Under the pieces are notes generated by a model. That model was not told where the DNA came from. It searched no databases and was given only the letters and a program-made list of their open reading frames with translations. The translations under genes and the position numbers were made by a program. Shown here piece by piece: positions 58,018-64,000 of a DNA stretch of 64,000 bases. Within the stretch, counting starts at the first letter, position 1. Each line of letters opens with the position of its first letter. Location of the stretch: assembly GCA_019694395.1 (NCBI GenBank), contig JAIBCC010000017.1:1-64000 (forward strand), read 5' to 3'. The DNA comes from Pyrinomonadaceae bacterium. GTDB lineage: Bacteria; Acidobacteriota; Blastocatellia; Pyrinomonadales; Pyrinomonadaceae.

Positions 58018-59952
58018 TTAGTCCGCCGAAGCAAGTCTGGAAAACCGCCGATTTGAAAACGGAAAATCCATTCCCATTAAAAACGCAGCAATAAATCCGA
58101 AAGCTAACGCGAATAGAAAAGTTAAGTAAAAGCTATCAAATGCAGGTTTTACGGCTTCGTATTTTATCGTGGTGAAGATTATTCCACTCGCAACAAAAGC
58201 GATTGCCAACCATTGATAAAGTCGTAATCCATAATAAATCGGTGTTTGCGGCTCGCCCCGGTAATGTTCTTCGACAAAGCGGCTTAATCCGGTCAAAATT
58301 AAATATAAGCCAACAATCATCGGCATTGAAACGCCCCGATACCAGAGCGCACTTAAAATAAAACCGATGATAAAACACGACAAAACCGAATATAATTGAG
58401 TATTATGCAGCGGCAAATCGCCCATATTTGAAATAACCAAAACTCTTGAACGCGGATGATAATAGCAAATTCCGATTTCGGAAGATGTTTCTTTGCCATG
58501 ACAGCAGCCTTGCACCCAACATCTGAAACGTCCCGAACCTTGCACCCACGGCGCGGCAACGGTAAATGCTCCAAACAAAAGCCATAAGTCTACGTTGAAA
58601 AACTTTGAGACCAATAAAATTCCCAAGAAACCGCCGATGAAACCGCCAAAAAAGCCGAATGGTCTTGATAGTTTGGCGGAACCTTCGATGATTTGCGCCC
58701 AAAGTCCCGCCACGATTATCGAACAGATACAAATCAGAAAAACTCCAATTGGCTGATTGGTTAAAAAAGAAGTAATAAAAACTCCCGCAAATCCCGCGAT
58801 TCCCGGAAAAATTGCGTGATTGATAATTCGCATTTTGCCTAGATAAAATTCCTGATAAGAATTTGCCAGCCATTCGCTTTTTGTTCTCAACCAATTCCAA
58901 ACCAGTTCGTAATTAACTGAAAAATAAAATAAAACCCATCCCGCGAAAACATCCGACAACGAGTGCATTCCGGTTGTAATACAGCTTGCGGAAATAATGA
59001 CAGCGAAAAAATAAAATAGTTTTTCCTGCTTCGGAAAAGTTTTTGCATAAAAGTAAGCCGCGAAAAATGCCCACGCAACGTGAAAAGAAGGAAATGCCCC
59101 GGCAGGCGAAGTCCATTCTCTTTCCAGAGTCAATAATTGTCCGAAATAATCGTCAGAATTAAAGGGTTTATAAGATGCTATCAACGGCAGAAAAAATTGG
59201 AGCAGTAATCCGACTGAATTCATTAAAAATCCGGCAATTGTTGCTTTTCGGAGAATTTTAGTATTTTGGATGAAAAACGGAAGAAATATTACAAACGGGT
59301 AAGCTAAAAGATAAATAATTTCGGTAAACGCCAAAACGGGAATTTTATCTTCAAATGAAAAATAAGTTTCGATGGCTTTCGTTGGAATTCCGTTAAAGGT
59401 TATCAATTCGTATAAAATCAGCCACGGCAACAGCACCAACAAAGCAAACGACCATTGCTCCCAACAGGTTGATTGCTTGTCAATATCAGGCGGAATTGAG
59501 ATTAACGGACGATAGTTTTCAGGCTTAAAAATCGTTTCAATTGCCTCTTTTTCGTAACCCAAAACCAAAGCGGTCATCCCCAAAATGAATGACGGTGAGA
59601 CAAGCCACAGACCGCTTGCCGAGCCTGAATAAATTGACAAACCGATGCTCACAATTCCCGCGCCGATATAAATCGGATGCGATAAAAATCGGTAAATCCC
59701 TTGTGTAACAAAGATTTTCGGCGGATAGGCATTCATCGGTAAACCTTTGCCGTAAATCCACAAATCCAACATTCCCCACACGATCAAAGCCAATCCGCCA
59801 ACCGAAATAATCAATCCGCCGAAAAAATGATGCACGGCGGGCAATTTGATAAATTCTTCAGTGTTTATTGCCCATTGCCACAACGCAACAGGAACTAAAA
59901 GGACAAACAAACTGCCATAAAGAATTTTGCCGAGGACGTTAGATTTTTTCAT
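58018..59952 (-). CDS. Fusion of ICMT-like, PAP2-like and Lgt-like membrane domains
   Basis: A 644-residue membrane protein that joins three enzyme types. Residues 1-150: isoprenylcysteine-carboxyl/phospholipid methyltransferase-like (GIYRFLSHPIYIGAGIVSIG, then YEKEAIETIFKPENYRPL). Residues about 160-370: PAP2 phosphatase-like (PSFHVAWAFFA as motif 2, ITTGMHSLSDVFAGWV as motif 3). Residues about 380-640: prolipoprotein diacylglyceryl transferase-like (GRFRCWVQGCCHGKETS, DLPLHNTQLYS, and GLSRFVEEHYRGEPQT). The three activities could act in sequence on a lipid or prenyl substrate, but this is inferred. The ATG at 59952 is chosen. The start overlaps the 59949 gene by 4 bp. Confidence 0.85.
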   Translation of the reverse strand: MKKSNVLGKILYGSLFVLLVPVALWQWAINTEEFIKLPAVHHFFGGLIISVGGLALIVWGMLDLWIYGKGLPMNAYPPKIFVTQGIYRFLSHPIYIGAGIVSIGLSIYSGSASGLWLVSPSFILGMTALVLGYEKEAIETIFKPENYRPLISIPPDIDKQSTCWEQWSFALLVLLPWLILYELITFNGIPTKAIETYFSFEDKIPVLAFTEIIYLLAYPFVIFLPFFIQNTKILRKATIAGFLMNSVGLLLQFFLPLIASYKPFNSDDYFGQLLTLEREWTSPAGAFPSFHVAWAFFAAYFYAKTFPKQEKLFYFFAVIISASCITTGMHSLSDVFAGWVLFYFSVNYELVWNWLRTKSEWLANSYQEFYLGKMRIINHAIFPGIAGFAGVFITSFLTNQPIGVFLICICSIIVAGLWAQIIEGSAKLSRPFGFFGGFIGGFLGILLVSKFFNVDLWLLFGAFTVAAPWVQGSGRFRCWVQGCCHGKETSSEIGICYYHPRSRVLVISNMGDLPLHNTQLYSVLSCFIIGFILSALWYRGVSMPMIVGLYLILTGLSRFVEEHYRGEPQTPIYYGLRLYQWLAIAFVASGIIFTTIKYEAVKPAFDSFYLTFLFALAFGFIAAFLMGMDFPFSNRRFSRLASAD

Positions 59953-60743
59953 TCCCAAATAACTATTTCGTGCATTGCCCAACCGCTTTTGATTGAATTT
60001 TCTGCGTTTTTATCTACCAACACGCCTTTGCTTCGCCACTTGCATTCAAAGGTTGAAAGCATTTTAAGCGGAAATCTTTTGATGAGCCAATGCAGATTTT
60101 TAAAAACGGTATCTAATAAACTGCCTTTTCTCAGTTCCAGACTTTCAGTTAGTTTTAATTCCAAATTGGCATCATAAATCTGAATTGATTCTTCGGAAAT
60201 ATCAACATTTTCATATTTTACGCCGTTCAGATAAACCACTTTGAGAGGAATTTCGCCTTGCCATTCGATCCAAACGATTGATGTTTCATCTGCCGTAAAA
60301 CGTCCCCAACGAAGAGTTTCAAAAGGCAGATTTTGCGGATCAATTTCCAAATCCAGCTTTTCGGCATAGCCTAAACCTTCAATCAATCTTTCGCCTAACT
60401 GCACTTTTGTTTTGGTCAAAGGCTGAAAACACGACCAATTTATGAATCTTTCATCTTCTTGAAGGAGTTTTTCTTCGACCGAAGATTGCAGCGAATTCCA
60501 TTCTCCATCAATTTTCAGCGATTGATGCGTCCATTTGAGCTGTGGATAAGTCCATTCAGGAAACGGACTTTTTTTGATAGAATAATCCGCTTTGAATTCA
60601 TCTTTTAAGGCATCGTAAAAAAGAAAGTTTGAGTAATTAAAACTGAATTTTCGCCATTTCACGATTCCGATATAGCCGATGAAAATATTGCCATTTTCAT
60701 CAATGCAATCCATGTAAAATTTTGAAACAGAGAGTTTGCTCAG
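59949..60743 (-). CDS. Lipocalin-like/CrtC-like hypothetical protein, probable CTG start
   Basis: A protein of 264 residues if translation begins at CTG 60743. A very strong ribosome site (AAGGGGG) lies 8 bases before this CTG. The first ATG at 60713 has no ribosome site, so CTG use is likely (the alternative gives 254 residues). The sequence has CIDENGNIFIGYIGIVKWRK, FINWSCFQPLTKTKVQLGER, FETLRWGRFTADETSIVWIE and a basic end. The beta-rich pattern loosely resembles hydroxyneurosporene-synthase-like lipocalins; I am not certain. It overlaps the start of the three-domain fusion gene by 4 bp, so the two probably work on the same lipid. Confidence 0.65.
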   Translation of the reverse strand: MSKLSVSKFYMDCIDENGNIFIGYIGIVKWRKFSFNYSNFLFYDALKDEFKADYSIKKSPFPEWTYPQLKWTHQSLKIDGEWNSLQSSVEEKLLQEDERFINWSCFQPLTKTKVQLGERLIEGLGYAEKLDLEIDPQNLPFETLRWGRFTADETSIVWIEWQGEIPLKVVYLNGVKYENVDISEESIQIYDANLELKLTESLELRKGSLLDTVFKNLHWLIKRFPLKMLSTFECKWRSKGVLVDKNAENSIKSGWAMHEIVIWE

Positions 60744-60801
60744 TTTTATTTCCCCCTTTGCAGGTTAATACGACCGATTCAGATTTGGGTATGAAAATTT
60801 G

Positions 60802-61770
60802 CTACGCTTTTTCGATTTTTGATAATTTTCTAACATCAATTGAGATTTTTTCACCGCTTTCGACTTCGTTATAAATACTGGTGAACTTATAGCCGTGTTT
60901 AATTTCATTTGGTTTATATGAAGTTCTTGTGTGAACAACCTGCGCGTAAGTTTCATCCATTCCCGAAAGTAAAATCGCAAATTCGGCATCGGAATTGTGA
61001 AAATCTTCCTCAGTCATTCCAAACATCGGACTGTTTTCGTCAATCGGATGAACCAGCGTCCACGAAAGAGGCAGAAAAACTACCTGATCACGTTCAAGTT
61101 CCAACATATCAAAACGCCGGTTTTTCTTGCCGTTTTCATCAACTAAGCGGGAAAACATTATTTTGGCTTCGACCTCGATCATCTGATTGTTGCGCGAATT
61201 GACGAGGCGCATCATAAAAGCAGTTTTGTCTTGGTAAGGAGCGATGAGAGCATGATCGCTGAATAAGATTTTGGCAGTCGGGCGTGCGAAACGGGCAAAA
61301 ACGATTCCGGTAACCAGTGCCGTCATAATCATTGAATAATATGATTCAATCGTGACAAGCAAATTCGTTATGATTCCGACCGGATGGATCGTTCCATAGC
61401 CAATTGTCGCAAATGTCTGCACACTAAAGAAAAACCCGCGTAAGAAAAGATTTTCAGTTGGAGTTGAAGATGTATCGATCAAAGTTCCCTCGCCGAGAAT
61501 TCCGTAAAAAAAACCAAAAACCAGATTGCTCAGAAAATAAATTAAAAGAGTTGCCGTGATGAAACGAGTCCAGCTCATCGTCAGCAAAAAATGATATGGA
61601 TTAAGAAGTGCAAAAAGTTTTAATCCGGTTCGCTCAACATTAAAAGAGCCGTCACGATTCAGCAGACGCTCACGACTCTCACGCGCAACCTTTTCGCCAA
61701 AGCCTAGATCTCTGTCTTGCGCCTTTTCAAAAGCACGCATCGTAAATTTGATGTTAGACTGTTCCTGCAT
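60802..61770 (-). CDS. KirBac-type inward-rectifier potassium channel
   Basis: A 322-residue ion channel. Two membrane helices (WTRFITATLLIYFLSNLVFG and VTIESYYSMIMTALVTGIVF) flank the pore with selectivity filter TIGYG (SVQTFATIGYGTIHPVG). A cytoplasmic Ig-like Kir domain follows (LRLVNSRNNQMIEVEAKIMF-type AFMMRLVNSRNNQMIEVEAK, VVFLPLSWTLVHPIDENSPM). It should pass K+ inward and be gated by membrane lipids or pH. The ATG is one base after the stop of the amine oxidase gene upstream, so they are coupled. Confidence 0.93.
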   Translation of the reverse strand: MQEQSNIKFTMRAFEKAQDRDLGFGEKVARESRERLLNRDGSFNVERTGLKLFALLNPYHFLLTMSWTRFITATLLIYFLSNLVFGFFYGILGEGTLIDTSSTPTENLFLRGFFFSVQTFATIGYGTIHPVGIITNLLVTIESYYSMIMTALVTGIVFARFARPTAKILFSDHALIAPYQDKTAFMMRLVNSRNNQMIEVEAKIMFSRLVDENGKKNRRFDMLELERDQVVFLPLSWTLVHPIDENSPMFGMTEEDFHNSDAEFAILLSGMDETYAQVVHTRTSYKPNEIKHGYKFTSIYNEVESGEKISIDVRKLSKIEKA

Positions 61771-61771
61771 T

Positions 61772-63145
61772 TTATGTTTTTATTAACCTGTCAGCCGCAG
61801 CTTCGCCAGTTTCAATTGCACCTTCCATAAATCCTTGCCAATCATCTGAAAGGTGTTCACCGGCAAATAAAACTTTACCGTGCGGTTTGAGCAAATACGG
61901 ACGAACTCCAAACCATTGTCCCGGACGATAAAGTGCGTATGCACCTTTGGTAAATTCGTCACGCTGCCAGGCATACGAAGCAATTCCACGAGCCAAAGCA
62001 GGCGCATTTTGATTAAACGGAATCAAGTCTCGGGTGATAATTTCCATTCGTCGTTTGTCGTCCTGCGAAGCCAAAACATCCGCCTTATCACCAATCGCAT
62101 AAGCGGTCAAAATCCCCTGTTTACCGGTTTGTTTTTGGGTGCTGTGAAAATAATAATGCGATGTAGCATCTGTCACCATCGAAAAATTATCAGCCTCCCA
62201 AAATCGTTCATCATACAAAACAGAATTTTTGATGATACGAGCGTAAATCAAACTTTCAGCCGCTTTTTGCTGAACGGCAGGAAGTTCAGGCATAAATTTT
62301 ATCTTTTGCAAACTTGCTGTCGGAACAGTGCAAATGCACGCATCAGCATTGAATTTACCATTATTAGTTTTAACCGTAACCAGTCCCTTTGATTGAATAA
62401 CCGTTTCAACCAAAGTATTTAATTTTATATTTTCTGCACCGATTCTTTTAACAAATTCTTCAGCCAAACGCGAATTTCCGCCAGTTATCTTGAAATCCAT
62501 TTCGTTGAATTCTCCCGAAACTGCGTATTCGCCGGCTGCGGCGTAACCTGAAACAAAACGGATGTCTTCGCCAAAATCAGTGCTGTCAGCCAAATCACGT
62601 AAACGCAATTCTTCATCCGACAAACCGAGATTTTTCAAAACCGTCCACCAATCCTGTTTATCCATTAAACGCAATTTTGCATCAGAATAATTATCTAAAC
62701 TCTTGAGAAATTTATCTAATTTATTTTTGGAAGTTTCGGATAAACCCCAGGTTTTCGGACGTGAAACTTTTCCGTTTTGCATTAGAGAATCGGCAAAACG
62801 ATGTTCCTGCAATGGCAGACTAAAATCTTTGCAAAGGGCAATAATTCGCTCGTGATGCTCACCAACCCATTCTGCCCCGAGTTCACAGATCAAATTCGAA
62901 TTTTCGGGAATTCTATGTGAAAAAACTCGTCCGCCAAATCTTGAACGAGCCTCTAAAACTGTCACATCCCAACCTGCATTTTTTAGCTTAAAAGCCCCCG
63001 CCAATCCCGAAAAGCCTGCTCCTATAATGACACAGTGTTTTTTCTTGCGTTGAGCAAAAACACCTTTAGCCGAAAGGACTGTCCCAAGAGCGGCAAAACC
63101 CGAAATTTTGAGAAACTCACGTCTGTTCATCTTTTCCGAAAACAT
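61772..63145 (-). CDS. Tat-exported flavin monoamine oxidase-like protein
   Basis: A 457-residue FAD oxidoreductase. The N-terminus has a twin-arginine signal (MNRREFLKISGFAALGTVLS) followed by the dinucleotide-binding motif CVIIGAGFSGLAGAFKLKNA. Further FAD/substrate motifs are VTVLEARSRFGGRVFSH, ELGAEWVGEHHERI, and the C-terminal GKVLFAGEHLSDDWQGFMEG. It fits the amine-oxidase superfamily; the natural amine is unknown. Two ATGs are possible: 63145 (AAGGTG upstream) and 63130, which begins MNRREFLK. I keep the longer. It is coupled to the downstream potassium channel gene. Confidence 0.9.
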   Translation of the reverse strand: MFSEKMNRREFLKISGFAALGTVLSAKGVFAQRKKKHCVIIGAGFSGLAGAFKLKNAGWDVTVLEARSRFGGRVFSHRIPENSNLICELGAEWVGEHHERIIALCKDFSLPLQEHRFADSLMQNGKVSRPKTWGLSETSKNKLDKFLKSLDNYSDAKLRLMDKQDWWTVLKNLGLSDEELRLRDLADSTDFGEDIRFVSGYAAAGEYAVSGEFNEMDFKITGGNSRLAEEFVKRIGAENIKLNTLVETVIQSKGLVTVKTNNGKFNADACICTVPTASLQKIKFMPELPAVQQKAAESLIYARIIKNSVLYDERFWEADNFSMVTDATSHYYFHSTQKQTGKQGILTAYAIGDKADVLASQDDKRRMEIITRDLIPFNQNAPALARGIASYAWQRDEFTKGAYALYRPGQWFGVRPYLLKPHGKVLFAGEHLSDDWQGFMEGAIETGEAAADRLIKT

Positions 63146-63241
63146 TTAAGCACCTTATATTTTATGAAAATTTTAGTAGAAATGTTAGTAGCGATTATTT
63201 CACAAAATAAATTTCAAGTCGCTGATTTTTGTTCGGATTCG

Positions 63242-63271
63242 ATAAAAAAAGGGTATTTTTGTAATACCCTT
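63242..63271 (-). terminator. Rho-independent terminator of the oxidoreductase gene
   Basis: AAGGGTATT and AATACCCTT form a perfect 9-bp stem (63249-63271), followed on the minus strand by TTTTTATC. It ends transcription from the gene at 63463. The upstream part of the gap holds a palindrome at 63334-63407. Confidence 0.8.
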
Positions 63272-63333
63272 GTGTCATCTAAAATAAGTAATAAGACACA
63301 TTTAATACATTCTAAACTGGCGTATTAAATCAT

Positions 63334-63407
63334 AATAGTGAGCGGTAGCGAACTTCGTTAAACTCACTCAACCCAATAATTAACAATGCTCACTACCGCT
63401 CGCTATA
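63334..63407. repeat. Palindrome of GTGAGCGGTAGCGA words
   Basis: ATAGTGAGCGGTAGCGAAC on the left pairs imperfectly with GCTCACTACCGCTCGCTAT on the right, with a roughly 35-base loop. It belongs to the class of word-built intergenic palindromes seen elsewhere in the window. Confidence 0.65.
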
Positions 63408-63462
63408 CTGATATTTCGTTCATTTTACTTTTCAACAAATATGTCTGACTACTTATTTTCGA

Positions 63463-64000
63463 TTATTTTTCTTTTAATAATTTATCCAGCAGCAGATTTG
63501 AGATTTTTTCCTGCACGCTGTTCATCCGCAATCTGTCGTTCAAATTCTTAAAGTCAACGAAATCAAGATTTTGGTCTTGATTAAAGCATGAGAAAATAAA
63601 GACTTCTTCGCCGGTGTGCGGGTTGACGTGGCGTTGCAGACATTGAGCGCAAACCTCTTTCATCATACATTGCATCGGGCTGTTGATTGAGCCAATGGCG
63701 ATATGATTTTCTTTGAGATATGGTTTCAAAGTCATGTAGCGAGCCTCCTTGACACCGTTCATCATCCGGTCTGAACCAATGGCAATAATGCGGTCAACAT
63801 CAGAAAGTTTGACAGTTTGTTCGCCAAGCCTTCCTTCGGCGTAAGCAATCATCGCTTGAACGATATTTCCTCTGAAATGAGCATCTTGCGGACGCTGTGG
63901 AACAATTTCATCTCCAAAATCGGTTGCCCAGATTACTTGATCAACGGCGTTTTCAATTTCTTCACGTTTGTAAAGATCCGCCCCGTTTTTGTAACCCGCG
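63463..64000 (-). CDS. C-terminal part of a flavin/NAD-linked oxidoreductase with Fe-S site (start off window)
   Basis: Open to the right edge; 179 residues seen. It contains VDRIIAIGSDRMMNGVKEAR (NAD-binding/FNR-like end), a cysteine cluster in SPMQCMMKEVCAQCLQRHVN and FSCFNQDQNLDFVDF, and a helical end. The spacing C-x5-C-x2-C...C resembles the [2Fe-2S] site of dihydroorotate-dehydrogenase electron-transfer (PyrK) and NfnA-like subunits, here likely part of a larger multidomain oxidoreductase. A perfect hairpin terminator follows. I cannot assign the substrate. Confidence 0.8.
   Translation of the reverse strand, partial: AGYKNGADLYKREEIENAVDQVIWATDFGDEIVPQRPQDAHFRGNIVQAMIAYAEGRLGEQTVKLSDVDRIIAIGSDRMMNGVKEARYMTLKPYLKENHIAIGSINSPMQCMMKEVCAQCLQRHVNPHTGEEVFIFSCFNQDQNLDFVDFKNLNDRLRMNSVQEKISNLLLDKLLKEK

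Noticed and set aside
1..64000. CRISPR array, tRNA, rRNA or transposase genes
   Set aside because: No regular direct-repeat/spacer array, cloverleaf with CCA-end pattern, rRNA-like stretch or transposase motif was found on either strand by eye.

Overview
The window looks like chromosomal DNA of an Acidobacteriota bacterium, most plausibly class Blastocatellia (Pyrinomonas-like relatives). This is inferred, not measured: the DNA is AT-rich, gene starts are a mix of ATG, GTG and TTG, two large PknB-type Ser/Thr kinases carry beta-propeller or TPR sensor halves, there is a pilMNOPQ cluster, and many intergenic palindromes are built from repeated short words. No rRNA, tRNA, CRISPR array or transposase was found.

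Layout. 1-4.3 kb: the kinase part of a membrane-spanning Ser/Thr kinase, a membrane protein and a small HExxH metallopeptidase-like protein. 4.3-6.3 kb: a LytTR response regulator with its LytS-type kinase. 6.4-12.4 kb: two NTF2-like secreted proteins, threonine ammonia-lyase, SufU and a second Ser/Thr kinase with TPRs. 12.4-16 kb: a cupin, small membrane proteins and four GNAT acetyltransferases, divergent from a LysR regulator at 16.1 kb. 17-25.4 kb: DUF3291, a two-domain sulfurtransferase, DUF4286, then a rubrerythrin / Fe-S oxidoreductase / DUF6585-like / DUF3501 operon behind a PerR-like box, a DUF3667 protein, an M28 peptidase and NhaA. 25.5-30.9 kb: a META-domain protein, a TPR protein, an S9 dipeptidyl-peptidase and MtgA. 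30.9-42.5 kb: a type IV pilus block, pilM-N-O-P-Q plus a roadblock protein, followed after a terminator by four minor-pilin-like genes. 42.9-55.3 kb: a hydrolase, a GNAT, a papain-like peptidase behind a structured leader, an acyl-CoA dehydrogenase, IspH, a lipoprotein, half of a Ski2-like helicase and a second LytS/LytTR pair. 55.3-64 kb: a small CheD/CNF1-like putative deamidase, a toxin-antitoxin pair, an XPB-like helicase, a three-enzyme membrane fusion (ICMT-like + PAP2 + Lgt-like), a Kir-type potassium channel, a Tat-exported amine oxidase and the end of a flavin/Fe-S oxidoreductase.

The most interesting signals are these. (1) The single-domain protein at 55.4 kb has a Thr-Cys-His arrangement with the same spacing as CheD deamidases. 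(2) A roughly 70-90 bp dispersed palindrome occurs four times; two copies sit exactly between a sensor kinase and its regulator and supply the 3' end of the kinase gene. (3) The toxin-antitoxin module is bracketed by a decayed second copy of the adjacent helicase's 3' end, and a similar gene-tail remnant follows the DUF3667 gene after the rubrerythrin operon. (4) One polypeptide fuses three lipid- or prenyl-modifying membrane domains. (5) The leader of the papain-like peptidase can fold into several helices and has some resemblance to the c-di-AMP riboswitch core.
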